DNA of 48,320 nt, taken from the NCBI GenBank assembly GCA_050331575.1, contig JBHJGS010000018.1, forward strand, positions 1 to 48,320, in the 5' to 3' direction. Below are positions 7,602-16,512 of this stretch, piece after piece. Numbering within the stretch: position 1 is the stretch's first letter; the number at the start of each line of letters is the position of its first letter. Position numbers and translations under genes: made by a program. The DNA is from JBHJGS01 sp050331575. Its GTDB lineage: Bacteria > Pseudomonadota > Alphaproteobacteria > Sphingomonadales > Rhodothalassiaceae. Below the pieces are notes generated by a model. The model searched no databases. It saw only the letters and a list, made by a program, of their open reading frames with translations, and was not told the DNA's origin.

Positions 7602-8678
7602 ATGCGCAGCCTGACCATCCGCGCCGGTCCCGGGGCGCGCCGATTGATCCGCAAGCACGGCCTGGATCCGGCCCTGATCAAGATCATCGCGGGCGCCTCG
7701 GGCGGGCCGAAATGGCTGGGCCTTTACCGGCTCGACCGGGCCATCCTGGAAACATTTGCTGACTGGTTCAAGGAGCGCACCGATCCGCTGCACATGGTCG
7801 GCTCCTCGATCGGCACATGGCGCCTGGCCGCCTATGCCACCGCTGATCCCGTCGCCGCGTTCGACCGGCTGTGGCAGGCATACAGCCGGTATGAATGGCA
7901 CCCGGGACAGACGCCAGCACAGACCTTGGCGGACAGCCGCGCCCTGCTGGATCGGATGCTGGGCCCTGAAGGTGCCGCCCAGGTGCTGTCCCACCGGTTC
8001 TTGCGGATGCATGTGGTGTGTGCCGCCTCCAAGCATTTGGGCCGGTTCAACAGCCGACTGGCGCTGGTGCCGTTCTTCACTGCTGCGGGACTGGCCAATG
8101 CCCTCAGCCGCAAGTCGCTGGCGCTGTTCTTCGACCGCGCGGTCTTCTCCGACCCGCGCGGGCTAGACCTGAGCGGATGGGACGATTTCCCGCCGATGGT
8201 GCATCCGCTGACCGAGGCGTCGCTGCACGATGCCTTGATCCGCTCCTGCGCCATCCCCTTGCTGCTGGACGGCGGGCCGGTCGGCGAGATTGCCGGTGTG
8301 TTCCGGGACGGCGGCATCATCGACTATCATTTCGATGTGCCGTTTCTGGCGCCGGACCGGGAAGGCCTGTTGTTCTACCCGCATTTCGAGCCCCGAGTGG
8401 TGCCCGGCTGGTTCGACAAGCGCCTGCCCTGGCGGCGCGCCCGGCCCCAGGTGATCGACCGCATGCTGCTGATCGCACCGGATCCCCAATTTGCGCGCAG
8501 CTTGCCGCTGGGCAAGATCCCCGACCGCAATGATTTTCGCCGGCTGGACAATGCTGAACGCCGGCGGCTTTGGGCGACGAGCGTGGCCGAGACCGAGCGG
8601 ATGGCCGATGAGTTTCGCGAGCTGGTGGAAAACGGTGGCTTGATCGACCGGATCGAGCCACTGGGCGCGCCTGCCTGA
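7602..8678 (+). CDS. Patatin-like phospholipase/acyl hydrolase
   Basis: The 358-residue protein carries the patatin signatures. An oxyanion-hole glycine loop GASGGPKW lies near residue 31, the nucleophile motif GSSIG has Ser69, and the dyad aspartate is in RDGGIID (Asp236). Patatins use a Ser-Asp dyad to release fatty acids from membrane lipids. No signal peptide or membrane helix is seen, so it is probably cytoplasmic or peripheral. It follows the SYLF gene by 3 nt. The oxyanion loop and nucleophile come about 35 residues apart, as usual. Actual substrate is unknown. Confidence 0.85.
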   Translation: MRSLTIRAGPGARRLIRKHGLDPALIKIIAGASGGPKWLGLYRLDRAILETFADWFKERTDPLHMVGSSIGTWRLAAYATADPVAAFDRLWQAYSRYEWHPGQTPAQTLADSRALLDRMLGPEGAAQVLSHRFLRMHVVCAASKHLGRFNSRLALVPFFTAAGLANALSRKSLALFFDRAVFSDPRGLDLSGWDDFPPMVHPLTEASLHDALIRSCAIPLLLDGGPVGEIAGVFRDGGIIDYHFDVPFLAPDREGLLFYPHFEPRVVPGWFDKRLPWRRARPQVIDRMLLIAPDPQFARSLPLGKIPDRNDFRRLDNAERRRLWATSVAETERMADEFRELVENGGLIDRIEPLGAPA

Positions 8679-8743
8679 GCAGCTTGGCCTTGCACCGCCG
8701 GCGTTGAACCGGGCAAACAGGAGCCAGCCGAAGGAGGCCGCGC

Positions 8744-9595
8744 ATGCGTTTGAAGTCGCGTCTGCTGATCCCGATGTTGCTGAGTTCGCTTGCCTTGGCG
8801 CTGGCCGGGGTGATGTTGTTCCTCACCACGCCGGCCAAGCTGGCCTGGGGCGGGGTTATCCTCGCCGCCGGGGCCTGGCCGGGCTTCATCCTCTATCTGA
8901 CCGGGCCCAAGGCGATTGCCCGCACCAAGGCCCGCCTGCCTCTGACCATGTCACTCTCGATCACCGGCAGCATCGTGGCTGTGCTGGCGACGATGGTCAC
9001 GCCGTCCGGACCCGCCGCGCTGCTGTGCGCCTTGGCCGGCACGGCGATCTTCCTGTGGTACAATTTCGTCTATTCCCGCTTCGGCGGCCGGGACAGTCAG
9101 ACCCTGCGGCTGGGCCAGCCGCTTCCGGATTTCCACCTGGAACAGGCAGACGGACAGGCCGTGACCCGTGCCGACTTCCTGGGCCGCAAGGCGCTGTTCT
9201 TGTTCTATCGGGGCAACTGGTGCCCGTTGTGCATGGCCCAGATCGAAGAAGTCGCCGCACAGTATCGCCGGCTGGACGAACTGGGCGTGACCGTGGCGTT
9301 GGTCAGCGGCCAACCGCACACCCAAACGGCGGATTTGGCCGCACGGTTCAATGTGCCGATGCGCTTTCTGGTCGATCCCGGGCTGAGCACCGCGCGGGCG
9401 TTCGACATCATCGCCGAAGATGGCACGCCGAGCGGCTTCAAGAAGCGTTTCGGAGCGGACACCATGATGCCCACCGTGGTGGCGATCGACGAAACCGGCA
9501 CGGTCATCTGGTTGGACCAGACGGACAATTACCGCGTGCGGCCGGAGCCGGAGACCTTTCTGGCGGCGTTTGAAACCCAGCGGCAGGCTGCGTGA
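8744..9595 (+). CDS. Membrane-anchored redoxin (AhpC/TSA-like thioredoxin fold)
   Basis: The product has 283 residues. Four hydrophobic segments occupy about residues 5-110, then a redoxin domain starts at GQPLPDFHLEQADGQAV. It contains FYRGNWCPLCMAQIEEV, with Cys160 and Cys163 in a CxxC arrangement, and later MPTVVAIDETGTVIW. The first cysteine sits at the peroxidatic position of peroxiredoxins, but the CPLC pair also resembles thioredoxin-type disulphide exchange; the exact activity is open. A strong AAGGAGG lies 7 nt before ATG 8744. It is the first gene of the overlapping run that continues into the epoxide hydrolase (GTGA overlap). Its domain is probably cytoplasmic, judging from the hydrophobic segments. 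Confidence 0.8.
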   Translation: MRLKSRLLIPMLLSSLALALAGVMLFLTTPAKLAWGGVILAAGAWPGFILYLTGPKAIARTKARLPLTMSLSITGSIVAVLATMVTPSGPAALLCALAGTAIFLWYNFVYSRFGGRDSQTLRLGQPLPDFHLEQADGQAVTRADFLGRKALFLFYRGNWCPLCMAQIEEVAAQYRRLDELGVTVALVSGQPHTQTADLAARFNVPMRFLVDPGLSTARAFDIIAEDGTPSGFKKRFGADTMMPTVVAIDETGTVIWLDQTDNYRVRPEPETFLAAFETQRQAA

Positions 9596-10593
9596 GCATG
9601 GCCTTTCCAGAGGCGCAGACGGTCACCGCCAATGGACTGTGCTTCGCCGCCTATTGCGCCGGACCGCGCCCGGATGAGACCGACAAGCCGCCGATTGTGT
9701 TCCTGCACGGTTGGCCGGAACTGGCCTATTCCTGGCGCCACCAACTCGCTGCGGTGGCAGCGGCCGGCTATCCGGCGCTGGCATTCGACCAGCGCGGTTA
9801 TGGCGGCTCGGACAAGCCGGAGGGGTTGGACCATTACACCATGGCAGCGCTGACCGGCGATGTCGCCGGGGTGCTGGACGCTTTCGGTATTGAGCGGGCG
9901 GTGGTCATCGGCCACGACTGGGGCGCGCTGGTAACCTGGGCGCTGCCGTTCTACCAACCCGCGCGCCTGCACGCGCTGGCCGGGCTGTGCGTTCCGTTTC
10001 GGCCAAATTGGCCCGCCGATCCCATCGCGATGTGCCGCAAGCGCTATGGCGAGCGCATGTATATTGTGCGGTTCCAGCAGCAAGGCGCGTGTGAGCCGGT
10101 GCTGGAGCGGGATGTGGCGCGGACCTTCCGCTTCCTCATGCGCCAGCCGCGCTCCGGCCGGGCAACGGAAAAACCGCTGGGCGAGGCGGATCTGAACCTG
10201 GTCGACCGGCTGGATACCGTGCCGGAGGAGCAGTGGCCGGGCACGCCTTTCCTGAGCGATGCGGACATGGCGGTGTTCGTTCAGGCGTTCTCCGCCGGAG
10301 GTTTTACCGCGCCGCTGCATTGGTATGGCAATTTCACCGCCAATTGGCAGGACATGAAGCGGTACCAGCCCGACGGCGGTCCGCCCCCGCGCATCGACCT
10401 GCCCGCCTTGATGATCACCGCAGACAAGGATGCGGCCTGCCCGCCCGCTCTGGCCGATGGCATGGAACGGTATATTCCTGATCTGACCCGAGTTGACTTA
10501 ACCGGTGTCGGACATTGGCTGCAGCAAGAACAGCCCGAGCCGGTGAATGCCGCGATCCTGGCCTGGCTCGATGCGCTGCCCGCAAAGGGATGA
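9592..10593 (+). CDS. Alpha/beta-hydrolase, epoxide hydrolase type
   Basis: The 333-residue protein shows the epoxide-hydrolase variant of the alpha/beta-hydrolase fold. The oxyanion motif is HGWPE, a glycine-rich DQRGYGGSDKPEG segment follows, and the nucleophile elbow GHDWGA has aspartate (Asp109) rather than serine. The catalytic histidine is in GVGHWLQQEQPE (His308). Epoxide hydrolases add water to epoxides through an ester intermediate on the Asp. GTG 9592 overlaps the redoxin stop by 4 nt (GTGA); ATG 9598 is an alternative two codons later. With two GSTs downstream, a role in detoxifying electrophiles is reasonable, though haloalkane dehalogenase-like relatives share several motifs. Confidence 0.82.
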   Translation: MSMAFPEAQTVTANGLCFAAYCAGPRPDETDKPPIVFLHGWPELAYSWRHQLAAVAAAGYPALAFDQRGYGGSDKPEGLDHYTMAALTGDVAGVLDAFGIERAVVIGHDWGALVTWALPFYQPARLHALAGLCVPFRPNWPADPIAMCRKRYGERMYIVRFQQQGACEPVLERDVARTFRFLMRQPRSGRATEKPLGEADLNLVDRLDTVPEEQWPGTPFLSDADMAVFVQAFSAGGFTAPLHWYGNFTANWQDMKRYQPDGGPPPRIDLPALMITADKDAACPPALADGMERYIPDLTRVDLTGVGHWLQQEQPEPVNAAILAWLDALPAKG

Positions 10594-10667
10594 CCGGGCC
10601 GGGCGAAGGCGCTAAGCTGCGCCGCGGCGGACCCGAAACGGGCCCCGCGCCACGGGGGAAACCGGTC

Positions 10668-11333
10668 ATGCAGCTCTATGGACATGCCTTGTCGCCGTTT
10701 CACATGCGCGTGGAGTTGCTCCTGGCCTTGAAGGATCGCAGCGACGCGGTGGCTCGGCCGGAGCTCCCCGGTCCGCCCGGCAGCGATGCCTACAAGGCGA
10801 TCAATCCGATCGGCAAGATCCCGTGCCTTGTCGTGGACGGAGCGATCCTGCCTGAATCGCGCGCGATCCTGACCTATCTGGAGCGTCTGTGGCCGCAGCC
10901 GGCGCTGGTCCCCGCCGAGGCCAAGGCGGCCGCTGACGTGGAATTGGTGTGCCAGTTGGTCGATGCTTATATCACACCGGCGCTGGATCGTCTGTTTGAC
11001 CTTTCGGGCCAAGGGGTGCGGGAGGGCGAGGCGGCGGAGGCGGCCTGCGCACGTCTGGCCACCGCGCTGGACCATTTCGAGCATTTCATTGCGCCGGGCC
11101 AGCATCTGGTCGGGGATGCATGGAGCCTGGCCGACTGCGTCGCGGCGCCCAGCTTCTTCTTCGTGCGCACCATGGCCCGGCGCTTCAAATTTGATCCGTT
11201 TCAGGACCGTCCCAAAACCATGGCGTGGCAGAGCCTGCATCTGGCCACCGAGATCGGCGCCAAGGGGGAGGCCATGCAACAAGGCGCCTTTGATGCCTAT
11301 CGCGCCGCCAAGAAACGGGAGAGCGTGGCATGA
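10668..11333 (+). CDS. Glutathione S-transferase family protein (first of a tandem pair)
   Basis: The product has 221 residues. The N-terminal thioredoxin-like domain starts MQLYGHALSPFHMRVELLL and includes the glutathione-binding NPIGKIPCLVVDGAILPESRAI, with the cis-proline and the E-S pair. An all-helical C-terminal domain follows, with the N-capping-type motif WSLADCVAAPSFFF. The frame is open upstream, but ATG 10668 is where family similarity starts. It follows the epoxide hydrolase by 74 nt and overlaps the second GST by 4 nt (ATGA). It conjugates glutathione to electrophiles or acts as a related reductase; substrate unknown. Confidence 0.85.
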   Translation: MQLYGHALSPFHMRVELLLALKDRSDAVARPELPGPPGSDAYKAINPIGKIPCLVVDGAILPESRAILTYLERLWPQPALVPAEAKAAADVELVCQLVDAYITPALDRLFDLSGQGVREGEAAEAACARLATALDHFEHFIAPGQHLVGDAWSLADCVAAPSFFFVRTMARRFKFDPFQDRPKTMAWQSLHLATEIGAKGEAMQQGAFDAYRAAKKRESVA

Positions 11334-11988
11334 AGCTTTATGGCGTGCCCATGTCACCCTATTTCACCCGGTGTTGGCTGCTGCTGCACCTCAAGGGGCA
11401 GGCCAAGGCCGTGCATTACCCCGGCGTGCCAGGCAATGCCCTGGGAACGCCGGACCATTTGGCGATGACGCCGATTGGACGCATCCCCTATGCGGAGTTG
11501 GAAGACGGCACCATCCTGACCGAAAGCCAGGTGATCGCGGATTATCTGGAACGGGTGTTCCCGACACCGCCGCTTAGGCCCGCCGATCCCGCCGCTGCCG
11601 CGCAGGTCGACCTGATCTGTCGCTTGTTGGATCTCTACATCCTGCCGGAAATCGTCGCCCTGGCGCGCTCCGGCGCTGCAGCCGCGGACTCCGCGGCCGA
11701 GCATCTGGAGCGTGCGCACACCGGCATCGGCTATCTGGAGCATTTCTTCGCAAGCGAGGATTGGGCGGTCGGCGACCAGATCAGTCTGGCCGACTGCGCG
11801 CTGTTGCCCTTCCTGTTTTATACGGACATGATTCAGCGCGCCACCGGCATCGACCTGCTGGACACGGCGCCCAAGCTTGCCGCCTATCGCGTCAATGTCG
11901 CCGATCAGGATCTGGCGCGGCTGACCTTCTCGCGCATGCAGGCCTCGGTGGAGGCGGTGCGCAAGGCGCGCGCGGGAGCCAGATCGGA

Positions 11989-11992
<4 letters not shown>
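11330..11992 (+). CDS. Glutathione S-transferase family protein (second of a tandem pair)
   Basis: This 220-residue protein is a paralogue of the preceding GST. It starts MKLYGVPMSPYFTRCWLLLH, contains TPIGRIPYAELEDGTILTES for glutathione binding, and has the helical-domain motif ISLADCALLPFLFY. A cysteine (TRCW) lies near the active-site region, but a serine/tyrosine (SPYF) could be the catalytic residue. It overlaps both neighbours by 4 nt (ATGA), so it is translationally coupled to the first GST and to the CoxS-like gene. The pair may form a heterodimer or have split substrates; neither can be told from sequence. Confidence 0.85.
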
Positions 11993-12473
<481 letters not shown>

Positions 12474-12474
<1 letters not shown>

Positions 12475-13274
12475 TGTATCCGTTCGTCTATCACCGTGCG
12501 GAGAGCCTGGCCGATGCCGCAGGCAAGCTGGCCGAGGCGGACGACGGCGTGCTTCTGGCCGGCGGCATGACCTTGTTGCCGACCTTGAAACAGCGCCTGG
12601 CCCGGCCCAGTCATGTCATTGATTTGGGCGGCCTGAGTTCGCTGGGGGAGATTGTCGCCGGCGATAAGCGGATTTCGCTAGGAGCCATGGTCACGCACCG
12701 GGCAATCGAACACCATAGCGGGCTCGCCGCCAAACTGCCGGCGCTGCCGGAACTGGCGGCGGTGCTGGGCGATCGTGCGGTGCGGGCGCGCGGCACCATC
12801 GGCGGCTCCCTCGCCAATGCCGATCCGGCCGCGGACTATCCCGCAGCGATCCTGGCTCTGGACAGCTGCGTGGTGACCCAGAAACGTCAGATCGACGGCA
12901 CCGCGTTCTTCCGCGATCTGTTCGAAACCGCGCTTGAGCCAGACGAAATCATCACGCGGATAGACTGCGCCATCCCCCAGGCCGCGGCCTATGAAAAATT
13001 CCGCCATCCCTTGTCGCGCTACGCCATGGTCGGGGTGTTCGTGGCCCGGTATCCGGACCGGGTGCGCGTCGGCATCACCGGTGCCGCAGCCTTTGCATTC
13101 CGCTGGCATGCGGCAGAAGAAGCGCTGCACGAGACCTTCCATGAGGACGCGCTCAGCGAGCTGAAGATCGACTCGTCCGACTTTTTGAGTGATCTGCACG
13201 GTCCGGCGGATTATCGCGGCCATCTGGTCGGCGTCATGACCCGACGCGCCGTCGCCAGAGCGCGGCACCGTTAG
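12474..13274 (+). CDS. FAD-binding subunit of a molybdenum hydroxylase (CoxM-like)
   Basis: The 266-residue product matches medium subunits of the CO dehydrogenase/xanthine dehydrogenase family. FAD-binding motifs are LLAGGMTLLPTLKQRLARP near residue 27 and TIGGSLANADPAADYPAA near residue 107. A C-terminal CO_deh_flav_C-type domain follows (YEKFRHPLSRYAMVGVFVA). It oxidises or reduces FAD in electron transfer to NAD or quinone. The ATG overlaps the CoxS-like stop by one base (TGATG). The order small-medium with no large subunit is incomplete: 13 nt later comes the 3-methyladenine glycosylase gene. Confidence 0.88.
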
Positions 13275-13287
13275 GCGCTGGCCGGCC

Positions 13288-13905
13288 ATGGGCTTGGTCA
13301 CGGGGGAGGACGGCAAGGCACGCTGCGCCTGGGGTGCCCGCCCGGCGATTTACCGAGCCTATCATGACCGCGAATGGGGCCGGCCAGTCACCGACGATAT
13401 CCGTCTGTTCGAAAAGCTGAGCCTGGAGGGCTTTCAGGCCGGTTTGAGCTGGCTGACCATCCTGAACAAGCGGGAGAATTTCCGGGCCGCCTTCGACGGC
13501 TTCGACTTTCACCGCATCGCCCGCTATCGGCCGGACGATGTCACGCGTCTTCTGGCCGATCCCGGCATCATCCGCCACCGTGGTAAGATCGAGGCCGTGA
13601 TCAACAATGCCCGCTGTGCGTTGGACGTCATCGCCGAAGCCGGATCGCTCGCCGGCTTTATCTGGCAGTACCGCCCGGAACCACGCCCCGCCCCGTTGAG
13701 CTCCGACCAGCTGCGCCAGATCAGCCAGAGTCCGGGCTCGGTGGCCTTGGCCAAGGCGTTGAAAGCGCGCGGCTGGCGCTTCGTCGGCCCCACCACAGTC
13801 TATGCCTTCTTTCAGGCAATGGGCTTGGTGAATGATCATGGTGCCGGCTGCTGGGTGCAGAGCGAGGTGGAAGCCGCTCAGCGGGCGATCTCGCCGCCGG
13901 GATGA
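13288..13905 (+). CDS. tag: DNA-3-methyladenine glycosylase I
   Basis: The 205-residue protein excises N3-methyladenine from alkylated DNA (base excision repair). Family signatures are RCAWGARPAIYRAYHDREWG, LFEKLSLEGFQAGLSWLTIL, KRENFRAAFDGFD and the C-terminal NDHGAGCW. The N-terminal Cys and His plus the C-terminal His and Cys form the zinc site of Tag. The helix-hairpin-helix region lies around GIIRHRGKIEAVINNA. Length matches Tag (about 190-205). It ends the run of overlapping genes that includes GSTs and epoxide hydrolase, which fits a shared theme of alkylation or electrophile damage, although operon membership is inferred from the 13-nt spacing only. Confidence 0.92.
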   Translation: MGLVTGEDGKARCAWGARPAIYRAYHDREWGRPVTDDIRLFEKLSLEGFQAGLSWLTILNKRENFRAAFDGFDFHRIARYRPDDVTRLLADPGIIRHRGKIEAVINNARCALDVIAEAGSLAGFIWQYRPEPRPAPLSSDQLRQISQSPGSVALAKALKARGWRFVGPTTVYAFFQAMGLVNDHGAGCWVQSEVEAAQRAISPPG

Positions 13906-13987
13906 GGCGATCGGTCAAAAGACCGAAGGGCAGCCTGCGCCCGGCGCGTATGTGAGGGGATGGCCCCAAACGGAGAGGGCCAGAGCG

Positions 13988-14650
13988 ATGGAGCGAGAGA
14001 TGCACATGACACGATTTGGGGTGCTCGGCCTTGTCCTTGCGGCGGTGCCCGCATATGCGCTGGCGCAGGATGGGCCCGGCGGTGGCTTCGACCGGCTGGA
14101 TCAGGATGGCGACGGCGCCGTGAGTTTGGCTGAACTGCAGACCCCGCGCACCGAGCGATTCCGCGCCCAAGACGCCAATCAGGACGGCGCCTTGACGTTT
14201 GAAGAATTCACGACCCGGCCGGAGGGTCTGCGCGGCCAGCGCCTGCTGAAGCGGTTTGACAGCGACGGCGACGAGGCGGTCAGCCAGGACGAGATCGACG
14301 CCGCGCTGGCGCGCCGGTTTGAGCGGACCGATCGCAACGGTGACGGCGTGCTCAGCCCGGAGGAATTACAGGGACGCCGCGCCCGGCGGCTGAAGCGCCT
14401 GGACCATGATGAGGACGGTTTCGTCACCAAGGCCGATCTTGAGGCAATCAAGAGCGAGCGTGAGCAGCGCGTGGCGGACCGCTTTCAGTCGCTCGACAGC
14501 AATGACAATGACCAGATCGAGCTGGACGAAATGCTGGCAGAAACCGAGCAGCGATTTGCAGAGCTGGACGATAATGGCGACGGTCTGCTGAGCCCGGACG
14601 AGCTGAAGCAGTCCCGCGAGCAGCGCCGCGCCCGATTTGGACGCCGGTAG
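13988..14650 (+). CDS. Secreted protein with seven EF-hand-like calcium loops
   Basis: A signal peptide (ending ALAQ) is followed by seven EF-hand loops: DQDGDGAVSLAE, DANQDGALTFEE, DSDGDEAVSQDE, DRNGDGVLSPEE, DHDEDGFVTKAD, DSNDNDQIELDE and DDNGDGLLSPDE. Most keep D at 1, D/N at 3 and 5, G at 6 and E/D at 12; loop 3 has E and loop 6 has D at the usual glycine, so those two may bind weakly. Loops are linked by arginine-rich helices. ATG 13988 follows GGAGAGG by about 9 nt; in-frame ATGs at 14000 and 14006 are possible starts. It probably binds Ca2+ in the periplasm. A rho-independent terminator follows. Confidence 0.82.
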   Translation: MEREMHMTRFGVLGLVLAAVPAYALAQDGPGGGFDRLDQDGDGAVSLAELQTPRTERFRAQDANQDGALTFEEFTTRPEGLRGQRLLKRFDSDGDEAVSQDEIDAALARRFERTDRNGDGVLSPEELQGRRARRLKRLDHDEDGFVTKADLEAIKSEREQRVADRFQSLDSNDNDQIELDEMLAETEQRFAELDDNGDGLLSPDELKQSREQRRARFGRR

Positions 14651-14673
14651 CTCCCTCCCCTGCGTCCACCTTG

Positions 14674-14707
14674 GCCCGGCTGCCCCCCTCCCGGCCGGGC
14701 TCTTTTT
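14674..14707 (+). terminator. Intrinsic terminator of the EF-hand gene
   Basis: GCCCGGC (14674-14680) pairs with GCCGGGC (14694-14700), leaving a 13-nt loop. The T-rich run TCTTTTTCTC follows immediately. It lies 24 nt after the EF-hand stop codon and is oriented for the plus strand. Confidence 0.7.
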
Positions 14708-14765
14708 CTCCCGACCATGGACCGTCAATCCGTTGGAGCCCCATAGAAGGCGGGCCTTCCCATCC

Positions 14766-14796
14766 GATCGATCGCGATCGCGATCGCGATCGGATC
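14766..14796. repeat. GATC-rich palindromic repeat (GATCGC units) between convergent genes
   Basis: Six GATC sites occur within 31 bp; from 14770 to 14791 the unit GATCGC is repeated three times and closed by a last GATC, making a 22-bp perfect palindrome. It lies between the convergent EF-hand and recN genes. The core octamer GCGATCGC is the HIP1-type palindrome known as abundant in cyanobacteria. Here it could serve as a bidirectional hairpin or a methylation-dense site; no function is shown. Confidence 0.6.
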
Positions 14797-14801
14797 ATGC
14801 G

Positions 14802-16469
14802 CTACGCGCGTGCCATCAGGCTGTCGGCAGCGGTGCGGGCAGCGTCGGTGATGGTGGCGCCGGAAAGCATGCGGGCGATTTCCTCGCGCCTTTGCTCTGG
14901 GTCCAACGCCGCCACGACGGTCCGCACCGCCTCGCCGGTCTGAGCCTTTGAAATATGCAGGTGCGCCTGGCCGCAGGCGGCCACTTGCGGCGAATGCGTC
15001 ACCACCAGCAATTGGGCGGACCGGGCCAGCCGCGCCAGCCGGGCGCCCACCGCATCAGCGGTCGCCCCACCGATGCCGCGATCGACCTCATCGAAGATCA
15101 GCGTGGGCGCCTCGCCTTGGCCGGCTAGCGCAACCTTCAACGCAAGGATGAAGCGCGCCAGTTCGCCGCCGGACGCAATCTTGATCAGCGCTCCGGGCGG
15201 CATTCCGGGATTGGTCGCAACCTCAAACGCCACTTGGTCACCGCCGGTCGGTCCCCACCGATCCTGCTCCAGCGCTTCCACCGCCACCTGGAAGCGCGCC
15301 TTGTCCAGCTTCAGGTCCGGAAGTTCGGCCATGACCGCAGTGCTCAGACGCTCAGCCGCTGCGCGCCGCGCGTTGGAAAGCGCCGCCACCGCCCGCTCCA
15401 GCCGGCCGCGCGCCTGCGCATGGGCCTGTTCCGCCGCATGCAGCGCCTCCGCCCCAGCATCCAGTGCGGCCAGCTTGGCGCGTGCGGCCGCCGCCACTGC
15501 AGGCAGGTCAGACACCGGCACCTGGTGTTTGCGGGCTGCGGCGCGCAGATCAAACAGGCGCGCCTCGGCGGCCTCCAAGGCCTCCGGATCGGCATCGAGA
15601 TCGGCACGCAGTCGCTCCAGGATCCGAGCCGCCTCGGCCAATTCCGCGCCGGCCCGGTCAAGCGGTGCGGCAAACGGCTCCAGCCGCGCCTGCAGATCCG
15701 GGTCGAGCCGGCTCAGCCGCCGGATCAACCCGCCCACGGCGACCTCGATGCCATCATCGCCGGACAAGATCGCGTCGAAAGCGGCCAGATCGTCTGCCAG
15801 GGTGTGCGCCTGCATCAGACGCGCCCGGCGCTCAGCCAAGTCGGTTTCCTCCCCCTCCTTGGGCGCCAGCGCCTCCAATTCCGCGGCCATATGGCGCAAA
15901 TAGGCGTCTTCCTTGCGCGCCGTCTCCAACGCGCTGCGGACCTCCTCCAAGGCCTGTTCCGTTCCGCGCGCCTGCTGAAAGGCGTCGGCCACGGCGGCCA
16001 ACAGGTCAGCATGGCCGGCAAACTGGTCCAGCAGCCTGCGATGGCCGCGCGGATCCAGCAAGCCGCGCTCATCATGCTGGCCATGTACCTCCACCAGCGT
16101 CTCGCCGATGCGCCGCAACAGGCCCGCACTGACCGGCTGGTCGTTGATGTGCGCGCGGCTACGGCCATCGGCCCGGACAGTCCGGCGAAGCACCAGGTGC
16201 TCATCATCCAATTCAATGTCTTGGTCTGTCAGGAGCCCTTGTGCAGGATGGCCGGGCGGCAGCGCGAATTCCGCGGTGACCTGGCCGCTGTCACACCCAC
16301 TGCGCACAAGACCCGCATCGGCGCGCGCTCCCAACGCCAGGGCCAGGGCATCCAGCAGGATCGACTTACCGGCCCCGGTTTCACCGGTCAGCACGGTCAA
16401 CCCGTCACCGAAGCGCAGGGCCAATCGGTCGATCAGCACAATATTCTTGATCGTCAGCGCCGTCAGCAT
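14802..16469 (-). CDS. recN: DNA repair protein RecN
   Basis: The 555-residue SMC-like ATPase acts in double-strand break repair, helping RecA-dependent recombination. It has Walker A GETGAGKS near residue 32, the RecN-specific HGQHDERGLLDPRGHRRLLD, a long coiled-coil middle and a C-terminal signature ASGGELARFILALK. Walker B is PTLIFDEVDRGIGG. Length is typical (550-560). The frame is open to 16541, but the family start MLTALTIKNIVLIDRL places the ATG at 16469. It follows bamD by 43 nt on the same strand, a neighbourhood I recall from many alphaproteobacteria. Confidence 0.95.
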   Translation of the reverse strand: MLTALTIKNIVLIDRLALRFGDGLTVLTGETGAGKSILLDALALALGARADAGLVRSGCDSGQVTAEFALPPGHPAQGLLTDQDIELDDEHLVLRRTVRADGRSRAHINDQPVSAGLLRRIGETLVEVHGQHDERGLLDPRGHRRLLDQFAGHADLLAAVADAFQQARGTEQALEEVRSALETARKEDAYLRHMAAELEALAPKEGEETDLAERRARLMQAHTLADDLAAFDAILSGDDGIEVAVGGLIRRLSRLDPDLQARLEPFAAPLDRAGAELAEAARILERLRADLDADPEALEAAEARLFDLRAAARKHQVPVSDLPAVAAAARAKLAALDAGAEALHAAEQAHAQARGRLERAVAALSNARRAAAERLSTAVMAELPDLKLDKARFQVAVEALEQDRWGPTGGDQVAFEVATNPGMPPGALIKIASGGELARFILALKVALAGQGEAPTLIFDEVDRGIGGATADAVGARLARLARSAQLLVVTHSPQVAACGQAHLHISKAQTGEAVRTVVAALDPEQRREEIARMLSGATITDAARTAADSLMARA

Positions 16470-16512
16470 GGCCGCGGCCCCGCGCTGCCCCCAACACCGC
16501 GGCGCATCGCCG

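Noticed and set aside
14800..14950. tRNA or rRNA genes anywhere in the window
   Set aside because: No cloverleaf-like T-loop/acceptor combination or rRNA segment was recognised; the similar string near the bchL end is coding.
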